From: Symbiodinium natans
Taxonomy: Eukaryota; Sar; Dinophyceae; Suessiales; Symbiodiniaceae
Length of the DNA stretch: 64,000 nucleotides
Direction of reading: 5' to 3'
Assembly: GCA_905221605.1 (NCBI GenBank)
Contig: CAJNDS010000491.1
Span: 62,001-126,000 of the forward strand
The stretch's first letter is position 1. Each line of letters opens with the position of its first letter. Below, piece by piece: positions 21,329-30,939 of the stretch. A program made the translations under genes and the position numbers. Under the pieces are notes generated by a model. It was not told the origin of the DNA, ran no database searches, and worked only from the letters and a program-made list of their open reading frames with translations.

Positions 21329-21553
21329 TTGCAGATCCCATTCATGAACTCCAGCTGCGTAGAACCACGCCCTGACTGCGCATACGCTTGCCTCAGGATC
21401 TTGGAGTAGTCCAGCGGCCTCGTCCACGTCACCTCCAAGAAGGATGAAGCCAAGACCCCCGGCCCCGAACCAAAAAAGGCGCCTGCGATGCCGCAGCCGC
21501 CAGTGGTGGCAGTCACCTCCCAAGGGATGAACAACGTCGCCCAATACCCAGCC
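21329..21553 (-). CDS. Exon with a mitochondrial-carrier-like signature
   Basis: After GTGGAAG the frame reads GYWATLFIPWEVTATTGGCG, IAGAFFGSGPGVLASSFLEV, TWTRPLDYSKILRQAYAQSG and STQLEFMNGICK, with very high G/C third positions. PLDYSK fits the PX[DE]XX[KR] signature of the mitochondrial carrier (SLC25) family, and a Gly-rich hydrophobic helix precedes it as in odd-numbered carrier helices. Only one signature is visible and the neighbouring exon does not look like a carrier, so this is a suggestion. If right, the protein would exchange metabolites across an organelle inner membrane. Confidence 0.4.
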
Positions 21554-21739
21554 CTTCCACATCATCCTCGGGAATTGTGCTGCTGGGCCCATGTTTAAAG
21601 CAACATCCGCAAAAGATTGTCGCATGGAAGCTATGCCGGCATAGGTCCCAACAGTGTACGAAAAATGTAACAGAGCGACACGCAGATCACAAGGAGGGGC
21701 CGAGAGCCCGAGACATCGACGTTTATTGATAGAAAAACT

Positions 21740-21895
21740 CACGGATTCAAGAGTTAAAATGTAGATCCAGACGGTGGGCATGATTTCGCACAACGTGGTC
21801 GTTGACTATGAAAACGCACACATACGGTTTTTTGGCACGGCACAGCTGGACGAACCACTCCGGTGGGATTCCGACAACGACACATGAGCTTTCTC
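21740..21895 (-). CDS. Terminal exon of an unidentified protein
   Basis: The minus frame reads SSCVVVGIPPEWFVQLCRAK then KPYVCVFIVNDHVVRNHAHR and ends with a TGA near 21750. The composition is convincing; upstream exons were not found. Confidence 0.45.
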
Positions 21896-21962
21896 TGGCA
21901 TGCTGAAAACACCGCCCATCCCTTCTCTTCCGTACAACCTCAGAAGCGAGGGTTAAGGTTTT

Positions 21963-23080
21963 ATGGGGTTTAGGGTGTATTCGACGTGTGAGGCTCCCCC
22001 TCTACAAACCAAGCCAATCCACCCCCTGCCACCTCTCGGAGCCTTCCAGGCGCATCGTTGCCTCGACACGGGCACCGGCTCGCTGCAACGATGCACAATT
22101 TCCGCGGAAGGCTGTCATGATTCATTACAAGACATTGTGCGACGCCCGCATTTTCCTCATGTCGCTTGTTCTACCTGCATCCGAGGTTGGCGGATGTTGG
22201 AGGCATTTGGGGCTGCTGGACTGGCAGCCGAGACAGTGCCGGACGTCCAAGTTGGGCTGGCCGGCAGAAAGCTTAATTACGCAGTGCAGCAGGCACCGAG
22301 CATCTGTACACACGCAGGCCGTCAGGTTTTCATCGCTACCACCCCATGTGCTCCTCAGCCATGCTGTGGGGTTGGGTCGGAAGTCAGACCTGCCAATGCT
22401 CAGCCCGAGGCTTTTGAAGGTAAAATGTCAGTAAACACCTCACGAGCGGGATCAAGCCAGCAGCAGCGCAAGGAAGTGCAGGACAAGACGGGAAGCTTTC
22501 TTAGCTCACGGCACGCAGCATCTGCCCATTGTCTTCAAATTCTTCTGCATATCGATAGGCCACCTGCAAGTCGTATGGAAAATTCCTGTGTCCGAAAGGC
22601 AAACGACTACAGGAGTTGTGATTCCGAATCCGGTACGTAGTTGACCGGGGGAGGGCGCCACACAACGCTGCGACAGGCTACGTACATCTACGTGCATACT
22701 CTTATTGGTCTTCAGAGTCCGTGGCGAACAAGCCTGGCGGGGCTCGCCCAAGGCGCACCGCAACAGAGGAAAATGTCCCTCGTCCTCCTCGCGGACCTTG
22801 GCTGGGCACACACTCAGGTCTCACCCCAGAGTGCATTCCACCCCCGGCCCGGGCTCCGGACGAAACGAACGAAGTTCCACAGCCTGTCCTGAACATGCAG
22901 CAGCGTCAAGTTCAATGCCAGTTCACAAGCTACGGTATACAGGAATCAAGAAACATCATCAACTCCAGTCAAGTCTCGCTAAGAAGCAGGGTTGTAGGAG
23001 TGATACGACCTGTGCGGAGACTGTGCTGGCAACGCCGCTGTCCCAAGCGCACATGTGACATCTACCATCGCCTTATACAT
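21963..23080. other. Interval with ambiguous ORFs on both strands
   Basis: Plus-strand ORFs at 21963-22640 (225 codons) and 22721-23086 and minus-strand ORFs at 22125-22313 and 22506-22811 overlap. None has clear splice signals or a known motif. The long plus ORF has acceptable composition (GLAGRKLNYAVQQAPSICTH) and is the best plus-strand candidate here. Confidence 0.3.
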
Positions 23081-23085
23081 GGATG

Positions 23086-23133
23086 AACCCTAAACCCTAA
23101 ATACCCTAGACCCTAAGCCCTAAACCCTAAACA
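23086..23133 (+). repeat. Interstitial telomere-like repeat, degenerate
   Basis: AACCCTAAACCCTAAATACC followed by variants (CCCTAGA, CCCTAAG, CCCTAAA) on the plus strand. Confidence 0.85.
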
Positions 23134-23224
23134 CCTCTAACGGTCTGAACTTTCAGCAGCCAGTTCTGTGTGAGGGCCGGCTGGGCCCAGGGCCGATGCC
23201 GCCTGCCGAGTCACTGCTGACCTT

Positions 23225-23345
23225 AAAATTCAATCAGGGGGTTTCCGAAATTAGGGGTTCCTTGTTGGGGTTCTTATTCTAAGGGCTAAGGGGATCCGAC
23301 TATTTGGGGGTCTATATTTGGGGTCCCCTATTTTCGTAAACCCCC
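23225..23345. repeat. G-run-rich short repeat of uncertain class
   Basis: Repeated GGGGTTC, TTGGGG and TATTTGGGG motifs with internal inverted pairs (GGGGTCC / GGACCCC-like). Overall texture resembles the family A and B elements but no alignment is secure. Confidence 0.35.
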
Positions 23346-23457
23346 ATATAAGCTTAAATCTCGGGACGTTGCAGAGATCTGCACGGACACTGCGCTGGCT
23401 CGAAGCTGCTACTGAGTAAGGCACATCCAACGGTGGCTGGATTTTCACAACCCACAC
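23346..23457 (-). CDS. Possible exon
   Basis: The minus frame reads VWVVKIQPPLDVPYSVAASS then QRSVRADLCNVPRFK. Composition is reasonable; boundaries unknown. Confidence 0.3.
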
Positions 23458-23857
23458 GCCCTCGCGTGGAAATGGGGCCTCTCGACATCCATGCCGTGCA
23501 TTTGGGCAAAGGTGGGCTTGTGTGACATCGACATGTTTCTTAAGTTGCTTGCCTCCTTCTCGCGGCTAGAGAGGGCAGAGCTAGATGCAGGCCGACCGTC
23601 TCTGTAGACCAGTCCTCACGCAAGGCAAAGGGCTGTGAAAACACAATGAGCGCATTGCAACACAGCGATTTCACATGATTCGTCTCCTGCCCCTCTGTCT
23701 CCGACCTGGGATGAGCTGGCAGGAGCCAAAAATGAAAAGGAAACAGCAACTAGCATAATTAGCTAGCAGCCAGCACGTCAGGGTGTGGCCCCATTGAGGC
23801 AAGGCACTCCTATGGATTTCTCACCTTTCCGAGCATCCGACCTTGCATCTCGGACAA

Positions 23858-24067
23858 TCAGGCTAAGTCGCCGAGACACAGCTTCATTGAATGCTGCCCG
23901 GATGCGGTTTCAGCTGCTCTGCTGCAGATTGAAGCCGGACTGCCCTGCACGGAAAATGATGTTGGAACTGGTATCAAGAGATCCTCTGGCTCATAGAGAG
24001 GCATATGAAGGCATGCTTCAATGCATCTGCTGAGTTGCTGACACTGTCTTGGACCTGAGTGGCACAG
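23858..24067 (-). CDS. Possible terminal exon, competing with a plus-strand ORF
   Basis: The minus frame reads CQQLSRCIEACLHMPLYEPE and DLLIPVPTSFSVQGSPASIC and stops at 23858. A plus-strand ORF (23785-24033) also looks coding. The minus strand is preferred because neighbouring genes are minus. Confidence 0.3.
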   Translation of the reverse strand: MCHSGPRQCQQLSRCIEACLHMPLYEPEDLLIPVPTSFSVQGSPASICSRAAETASGQHSMKLCLGDLA

Positions 24068-24121
24068 CCCCATCCTTTTTGACACAACTGACACGAGAAG
24101 TCCTTGCATGCCTTGAGCCCT

Positions 24122-24367
24122 CTACCCACGGAGCTCGTTTGGTAGTTGAGCTTCTGCCAGAATGGAGAACCTCCCAGCAGAAATACCTGAATACGACTGC
24201 TGATGACTGCTGTTCTCCAGGCCTCGAGACGTGAGAGCGCAGCGGTTGCTTGGCTCCTGGCTGTAGTCCATAGTCAACTCAAGGCACGAACAACACCGAC
24301 TGCCTATGCAATCTTTAGTACTCGCATCGACCACTAGTGAAGCACCGCCATTGTTGCAATCACCCAT
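24122..24367 (-). CDS. Possible small exon or ORF with ATG
   Basis: Begins ATG at 24367 with MGDCNNGGASLVVDASTKDC then IGSRCCSCLELTMDYSQEPS. Cys-rich and fairly well biased; no splice sites fixed. Confidence 0.3.
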   Translation of the reverse strand: MGDCNNGGASLVVDASTKDCIGSRCCSCLELTMDYSQEPSNRCALTSRGLENSSHQQSYSGISAGRFSILAEAQLPNELRG

Positions 24368-24379
24368 GTAACATTTTGG

Positions 24380-25480
24380 ATGAGTTCAGCCTGCTATGAA
24401 GTTTGCTCCGAGGCCGCCTCCAGTAATCAGCCTTCCTTTCATCAAGCCGCGCATCATCCGTGACATGTTGTCTACTTATACAACCTGCTGAAATTTCAGC
24501 TCCGAGAAACCTTTGGCGGCATGGTCATAACATGGTCATGGTCTGTGTGTTGCAGCGTTTGGTTGTTACCCGAGCTTGCAGCCACAACAGCTTCGATCCA
24601 TCCGTACAGGCAAACTTGATATTGCTAGAGGCGTTGCACAACATTAAACGATGATCCTCATTTCAGCTTGTGTTGCTGTGGCACTTGCTACTGGTTTCAA
24701 GTTGCATTCATCGGGGCGGCCTGCGCCCAACTCCCACGAAGGCCTTGAAGATGAGAACACTACCACCCACGAGGCATACTATACACGACATCGAACCTGC
24801 AGTCTCTAGTCGCCTCCAGGCAATCTATGTATCAGGGGCCAGGCCACGCCCAAGCGAACAGGCCAGTGGAGGCGTACCACGTGGTGAGGGCCTTGGGGTG
24901 CATTTCGCGGCCTAGTCTTACAGCATATCGCTGGTGGGGTTGATGTATTCGAGGCAAGATGTTGGGGGTTGAAATGGGTCGAACGAAAAGCTACAAGAAA
25001 ATAGCTACAGATGCCGTCTTTGGGGCGAGGAACAAGGCCAAGGGCGCAGAGCCGACTTGCACGTAGGCCCCGCCGCGACATGGTGGGCTGCGCATGCCGC
25101 AAGTGCAAGGATATGCTTGGGGTGCTTGGGAACTGTGATCGTAGGCAGAAAGACTCCTATACAACAGGCAGGATATGGCTCCCTTCAAGGGGGTTCCATT
25201 CTAGTTGGGGTAGAAAAAGAATAACCTTATTTTGGGAAATGCCCATAACACCTTTGCTTGAGGGTTGGAGTCTGGGACATGCCAAGATGTGCTAAGCTCT
25301 TCAGTTCCAAATGTTTGCAGTTCTGTTGTCGCAAAGCTGAGCTATTTGAAGCACACAATCAAGCAAGACTGCGATGCTCAAATGAAGCCATCCTGTGCAG
25401 TTGCAGTTGAATGTCCTGGTTCGCGCCCGCAGCTACTACTGGTCTAGGATCTCTATGACTGTCTTCGAACAGTGCACGAT
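24380..25480. other. Interval with no supported gene
   Basis: Only short ORFs. A GGGGGTTCCATTCTAGTTGG stretch at about 25185-25205 recalls the complement of the family B right end, but weakly. Confidence 0.35.
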
Positions 25481-25533
25481 GCTTGACAGAAGACTTGTCT
25501 TTTTTTGCTCACCGCACCTCTCTGTCCGCACAG

Positions 25534-25740
25534 CGCGCTCACTCAGCTCAGCTGCCAAAGAGTCGGCTCATTAACGGCCTCAAGTGGAAGGGCACTCACT
25601 TCATCCGTGTGGCATTGAGTGCGACAGATGACAGGTCAACAAAGCAACTTCACACAGTGCGCGAGAACATGCCCGGAATGGTTTTCACGAATGCGCATAC
25701 AATCGGCACTGCGCTGCAACTTTTCCCTCGGGTTCCGCGT
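25534..25740 (+). CDS. Possible plus-strand exon convergent with the kinase gene
   Basis: A pyrimidine-rich acceptor (CTCTCTGTCCGCACAG) is followed by an open plus frame: LINGLKWKGTHFIRVALSAT and ENMPGMVFTNAHTIGTALQL. The frame continues into the kinase's last exon on the other strand, so its end is unclear. This is the best case for a plus-strand gene near here, but it may be chance. Confidence 0.3.
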
Positions 25741-25786
25741 TGGCCTCATCCTCTGGTGGCAACTCTTTCTTTCGCACTTCGTTTTG

Positions 25787-28700
25787 CTACGCTCCCTTCT
25801 GAAAGAATTTGTGGCCCAGCGCTGTCTCAGGCGTCGGTCTTTCCAGAGCCAGGCGGAGACCTAGAGGCTGGCGAGACTGGTGAAAATCCACACCATGCCG
25901 TTTTCTTCACAGCCATGATTTCCACTATGTTGAGACCAATTTAGAATTTAGACTCCCGCTAATCAATCTCAGAGAGACAACCCGAAGGCAAGAACCTCCC
26001 AAACAGTGCACCCTGCAGTGTCCAGTTCGAGCGGCACTGGCCAAGAAGGTCGGAGAAGTGGCTGACCAGGCCTTCACAGGTGACCACGGCTCAGCTTTTG
26101 AAAGCGGGTTTGTTCATTGTGAGGTCCAAAAAGAAAGCCGTTTGTGCCGGCCTTCGTGGCGGCTGGCAGCCACACCTTTAGGCGGCCGTTTGCGCACCTG
26201 CGGAGCATTTGTTGCAGTTGCAGACGCAATGCGTATACAAATGAATAAATGTAACACAGTCAGGCCACATTCTCCAGCAGAAACTGCAGCGGCCGACTTG
26301 GAGGATCGAAAGCTTCCAGCGGGATGACCTTTGAACTCGATTAGGCAATGTTCTCGGGACATCCAAGATCATCGAGTCTCTTGCTCTGGTGGTGTTCCGA
26401 TTACAAAGGAGGCACATGTCGAAGCCTCTGATCTTGCGGCAAGTGTCGCGTGGATTTGCGGAGTTGATTGCCAGATCGCCTGGCCACAGTCTAAATTGAC
26501 TCTTGATGAAGGAATGTTAAACGACTGATTGACCAGGCATGGCCAGCTATAGCCCGGCCTTTTGCGTTGAGAAACTCGCCGCTAGCGCTGAAATGATTCT
26601 GGGTGAAGGTCCCGCTGAGCACGAAGGACTTCCTCACAGCGACAGGTGCGTCTATGCACGGCCGACAGAGCACAAGCAGATCACAAGCGGGCAATTCAAC
26701 ATCAGATTCGCGACAGTGACCCAGCCATGTTGCGTGCATGATCCGCACACTTTGAACATCGCGTGAAGCATGTCGTTGTTCGTGTCCCCCTGCGCCGCAT
26801 ACATTTTGTGCTTGCCATGTGTTTCCCGATCGGGCATACAGGTCAAGCCTGTCATGACTCTCATGACTCTCATGACGCTTGATCTGCATCGACTTCACCG
26901 GCCAACCTGGAACAGCACCGAATCGGTGGCAAGCTCAAACAAGGTGGCGGCGGCACTCCACACATCCACAGAGTAGTCGTAGTCCTCAGTGCTGATGGAA
27001 CTCGACAATGAGAGGGCAGGACTCCACATGACTCCATCCCAACCGCCGTGCAGAATGCCTGCGGATTGCCTGAGCTGTGGACGAGCCCAACAATGATCTC
27101 CTCAGCTCCGCAGCGCGCGGCTACGCACTGCAAGTCAGTGTCTTTCAACAAGGCACCGGAAGCTGCCTGAGGCGTGCAAGTTTCTGGAGCACGGTAGTTT
27201 CGTGGCATAAGCTGATCCTTGGATGCAGAACACCCACACAAGTCTTACGGATCTTACGGTAACTCAGCTGCCGAATTATCTGAGGCGGTTGCTGACTTGA
27301 GCCTCTCTGGCAAGCCTTGACAGCTTCCGAAGTCGCTCAGCTTGATGGTGGCGTTGTCGCCGCCAAGAAGCCTTATGGTGGGTAGCACATGGTACCAAAG
27401 CAGCGAGATTGGCCTTAAAGCCCGATATGTACCGGTAGCTCACCCTCTGCCAGTCCAGGCGGCAGGTTCTCGGGCTTCACGTCGCAGTGGATCAGGCCAG
27501 CTCGCCTCAAGACCCGCAGAGCCAAGAAGAGCTGACGCCCGAAGTCCCGCACGGTAGGCAGGAGAGGCAGCCCCTTGCCTTGGTTACTGCGCTGCACAGC
27601 CACGAATCCAGAACAGTTTCATGGGTTCATGGTGGTTCCCCCTTATGCTAACCGTCCTTAGTAGGAGGAGTTGTAGGACCCCCTATTGTAATTCCTATTA
27701 AGGACTGTTAGTAAGCATAATTCGGGGGAACATCCCAAGTTCCATGGTTCATGGACGTTGATGGTTTCGAGCGCGCTTCACAATGACGATGCGTATGCTG
27801 TAAATCCATCCCAGCGTCCAGCCCCATACTTGGTCAGGGCAGTCCGCAAGTTGCACTTCATCAGCTCGAAGACGGCCGCTAGACGGCCCTTGTGCTGGAA
27901 GCCTTCGAAAAAGGCCAAGGTCAAGATGGCGCCCATGCCTTCAGCGTCCCGCTCTCCCACCTGACAAAGGCTCTCTCTCTTCCTTCCTTCCTTCCTCTGC
28001 ACTTAGCCTCAGAAGAGCCTCTCTCTTTGCTTTGCTTTGCTTAGGGGCACAGGGACGGACCCTGCGCCAAGGCGCGCCCCGCTCCCGCGTCACATGAGAC
28101 TTTTTTATGATGTCCCTGGCTGCCCTGTTGGCAGCCGCGCGGCACCCCCAGTGGCGCTTTAGTGGGTGTCCTTAGTGTCCTTAGTGTGCCAGCCCCCGAA
28201 GAAACCAGAGCCCCCTTCCCTGAACTCCTCAAACCCCCACAAACCGCCTCCGCCTTCCGAAGTTCCAACCTCCCCAACCCCCACCCCCAACCCCCGGCTC
28301 TCTCTCTCTCTCTCGCTCGCTTTCTCTGAAGAGAAGATTTGACTCTTGAAGCCGGTGTGTGCCTTGGCAATCAGCTGGCCCATGATTTTGATCTCACGTT
28401 CCAGGGCCCGGCGGGTCTGCGCATTCGACCTGCAAGGCTACCAGGGCTGCAGCACATGCTGGGCATCGTTCAGTCATGCCCTTAACTGGCTCTATTCCAG
28501 CCTGGTGAATTTCACCGCATACTTGGCGTTTTCAGCGCAGGTGTCGTGGCAGCGAAACACGGTCGAGAAGGTGCCTTCCCCAAGCTTCTCCTCAATAACG
28601 AAGCGGTTTTCGGGGCCACAGGTATCTCCGGGAGCTGCTGCGAAATCGATCCCGAGATCGGCTTCGAGAGCATCGAGTTCGGACAAGGCGGTGGTGGAGG

Positions 28701-29377
28701 CGTCCATTTCGCTTGCAGACAAAGGGCGGAGGTTTTCGGGCTTCAGATCCTTCATGCTACCACTTAGGAGCTTCACCCGCCACCGTGAAGATTCTGACAC
28801 AAAGGATTCCACTTCGCCTCTCTGGCCGTTGAGCTCTGCGGCACCTTTAAGACTGTGAAGAATCACCTGGCAGCCTGCGGCCAAGGCTGTGAGCTTCAAT
28901 GGCTCTTCAGCAACCTCCTTGTAGGCAACCTTGGGCTGGGCATAAGCCTCGTCTCTGTCGCTTTCCGGGCCCACCCAATCTGCGGGAGGCGGCCTGTCGG
29001 CGGGCTCTTCAATCTCCAGGTTCTCGGCCTTGAAGTCATGCGACTTCCCACTAACAAGCAGGCGCACGCGCCAGCGTTGCTTCGTGCGCACGTAGTCCTC
29101 AACGACACCTGCCTGCCCATTCCGCTGCACGTGCAGAGCCTTCAATCGGACCTCAAGCTGCCAAGAAGAAGAACGGCAAGAAGCACCCAAAGAAGTAAAC
29201 CCAATCAATCCAATCATCTAGAATATTCTAAAATCGAGTGCCTCAACATGCCCCATCCCCCCACCCTTTCGTGCCCTTCATGCCTTGCAGCCGGGATGAA
29301 GCTGCTTTTTCAGGAGGCCCCAAGGCAGCTGCTCCGACCGGCGAGGCGAGCGAGAAGCTTCCCTCATCGTCGGCCAT
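25787..29377 (-). CDS. PRP4-like Ser/Thr protein kinase with N-terminal SH3-like modules
   Basis: Reconstructed exon by exon. The start ATG at 29377 gives MADDEGSFSLASPVGAAALG. Exon 29157-28502 carries two repeats of a basic SH3/KOW-like module (RWRVRLLVSGKSHDFKAENL; RWRVKLLSGSMKDLKPENLR) and the kinase start: KLGEGTFSTVF (glycine loop) and YAVKF (Lys). Then: 28429-28363 ALEREIKIM (helix C); 27960 to about 27815 AAVFELMKCNLRTALTKYG (hinge); 27591-27444 LIHCDVKPEN (catalytic loop); about 27372-27320 IKLSDFGS (DFG); YRAPE ending 27185; EIIVGL from 27100; 26984-26907 DYDYSVDVWSAAATLFELAT; 26789-26751 GDTNNDMLHAMFK; from 26632 SGTFTQNHFSASGEFLNAKG; about 26075-26025 SHFSDLLGQC; 25860-25787 LALERPTPETALGHKFF and stop. 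All catalytic residues are present. The ELAT and GDTNNDML stretches match PRP4 (CMGC) kinases, which act on pre-mRNA splicing factors; that role is inferred. The 28502 intron uses a GC donor. Confidence 0.87.
27633..27738. mobile_element. Family A short inverted-repeat element in a kinase intron
   Basis: A 106-bp element. The left end is TTCCCCCTTATGCTAACCGT then CCTTA; the right end is the near complement (TAAGGACTGTTAGTAAGCAT, then GGGGGAACATCCCAA). The core is ACCCCCTATTGTAATTCC. Flanking direct repeats are GTTCATGG at 27625-27632 and GTTCCATGG at 27739-27747. It lies between the kinase exons at 27815 and 27591. Non-coding. Confidence 0.75.
28290..28325. repeat. CT microsatellite
   Basis: Tandem CT in a kinase intron, next to a C-rich stretch. 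Confidence 0.85.
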
Positions 29378-29445
29378 TTGCACGAGCAGCATAACTGTGA
29401 CTAAGTGACTAACAGTGACTATGACTAAGCTGAAGAGAGTGTGTT

Positions 29446-29717
29446 GTGTTGTTCGGGCTGACGTGTGCTTCTCCGGTGCGTTCACGAGGCCAGGTGGCTC
29501 TGATCCATGGGCGCTGGGTCAAGCCTAATACACATTTGGGTCGGTTTGCTCTGCCGCATGTGGCTACGGGCGCGGCGATCAGTCACCATGACTTGCTGTT
29601 AGAATCCGTTGGGCGAGTTAGCTTGGCATGCTTGGCGAGCTGACCCTGACTCGTAAACCTGGCATAATACAGCTTCCTCTTCCAGGACCAAGCACGTCCT
29701 CCTCGAGTCTCCCTAGT
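29446..29717. other. Interval between the kinase start and the FKBP stop
   Basis: About 340 bp separate the FKBP stop (29718) from the kinase ATG (29377). No gene seen. It should contain the trans-splice acceptor of the kinase and the FKBP 3' end. Confidence 0.4.
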
Positions 29718-30453
29718 TCAAGGTCTGGGCTTGGAGCCCAGTGCAACTAGCTCGCACTCGAAGAAGAGAGTGGCGTTGCCTGGGATGGGTCCTGGCCAAG
29801 CAGTGACAGAAGGAGCGACACAAAGCAGGGTCTACAGAACTCTGATAGAGAGGACTATCACCCTGCTTCTCTCCCTTGACTTGCTCGAGATGCTGCCACG
29901 CCTATGCCGCGACTTCCGTAGCCCAGCTTTGGTGGAATCTTCAACTCCCTGGCTTCGCACACTTGCTTTCTGGGAGAGCTCTCTTGGAGTTCTTGGGGAC
30001 TGCGCCTCTTTCCTCCCACACGCATCGTTAGGATGCCCTCATCCCAACCTGCAATGACCTGCCACGGAGTTAAAGGAAGCAGAAAAGCTCATTCAGCTTT
30101 ATAGGGAGCACATCTAATCTAAAAGATTGTTGAGCCGTGTATAGTGGACTTTTTGGAAGCAGCAACTTGCCTGACCGGTACCGACGCTAAAGTCCAAGGA
30201 TTCGCCTCAGCTTGTTGGAAACAGAACCGCTCGAGCCATTACATATAGTGGCTGATGGGGCGTCGACACGGCTAATAAGAATGTCAACTTGCTGTGTGAA
30301 CTTTGCTCAGTCTTCGGCCCCTTGGAATGGATGAATCAAAGACCTGCAAGTATCCCCCATTCAGTCTGTTCAGTGTCCCCTACATGCCCTGCGGTAGTGG
30401 CTATGAAAGGCGTGAACCTGTCCATTCTCCAGCTTTCCGGTGTAATGCCTCAA

Positions 30454-30485
<32 letters not shown>

Positions 30486-30704
30486 ACTAAGGGCCGTTTT
30501 GGGCCGGATTTGGGGCATGCCGCGCGACAGCAGATTTTTCAGAAAGCGGATCTGGGGTCCGCGCACTTTCACCGTTTGACCCTTCACTGGGGCCTCGCCC
30601 TCTCCTATGACCTGAAGGGATGCGACAGAGAAAGGGCTGATACATGCTGTATAATATAGCGTCAGTTGGCCTTTTTCCTTCACTCCGCTGCCGCCAGCTC
30701 CCAT
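29718..30704 (-). CDS. FKBP-type peptidyl-prolyl cis-trans isomerase
   Basis: A complete small FKBP gene in seven tiny exons plus a likely first exon (ATG 30704, MGAGGSGVKEK). Exons: 30611-30565 VIGEGEAPVKGQTVKV; 30448-30418 HYTGKLENGQ; 30343-30319 VFDSSIPRG; 30205-30171 ESLDFSVGTGQ; 30058-30006 VIAGWDEGILTMRVGGKR; 29948-29902 ELKIPPKLGYGSRGIG; 29791-29718 PIPGNATLFFECELV and a short tail to TGA. The reading frame is preserved across all six junctions. FKBP active-site residues are present (Tyr in HYTG, FDSS, VIxGWDEG, Tyr in LGYG, final FECEL strand). Length, about 120 residues, is typical of FKBP12-like proteins. Five of six introns between these exons have GC donors. The enzyme isomerises X-Pro bonds, probably in the cytosol since no signal is visible. 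Splicing of the first exon onto 30611 is not resolved. Confidence 0.93.
30455..30484. repeat. CA microsatellite
   Basis: About 15 CA units in the first mapped intron of the FKBP gene. Confidence 0.95.
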
Positions 30705-30782
30705 AACGCGTTGATCAAGACAGGGGACAAACAAGCATGTCATGGCCTTGCTGGGTTTTGCTTCGGGTGCTTCAAGTACCTT

Positions 30783-30932
30783 CTAGGCTGGAGTGTACTG
30801 GACATATCCCGTCTCGACCTTGAACAGCTGCGGAGGTTGCTTTGCAAGCCCCGCAGTGAAAAGACCGGTGTCTACACATGTCTGCACTCCTTTGGGTGGA
30901 TCTGCCAACTGCTTCGGAACTTTGGGTGGCAT
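30783..30932 (-). CDS. Small ORF or exon upstream of the FKBP gene
   Basis: ATG at 30932, then MPPKVPKQLADPPKGVQTCV and GLFTAGLAKQPPQLFKVETG, stopping at 30783. Composition is convincing for 49 codons. It could be the end of another gene or an upstream exon of FKBP. Confidence 0.4.
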   Translation of the reverse strand: MPPKVPKQLADPPKGVQTCVDTGLFTAGLAKQPPQLFKVETGYVQYTPA

Positions 30933-30939
30933 AGCATAT

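Noticed and set aside
25185-25240. A possible third family B copy
   Set aside because: Only a GGTTCCAT...TCTAG block and a GAAAAAGAATA block match the complement, with spacing unlike the two accepted copies.
25483-25944. A 153-codon plus-strand ORF as a full gene
   Set aside because: Its second half is antisense to the last kinase exon (LALERPTPETALGHKFF), which is certain from motif order. Only the first half, after a good acceptor, is kept as a low-confidence exon.
26017-26079. Plus-strand exon reading PVRAALAKKVGEVADQAF
   Set aside because: The minus strand of the same bases reads SHFSDLLGQC, fits the kinase C-lobe and has a much stronger G/C third-position bias.
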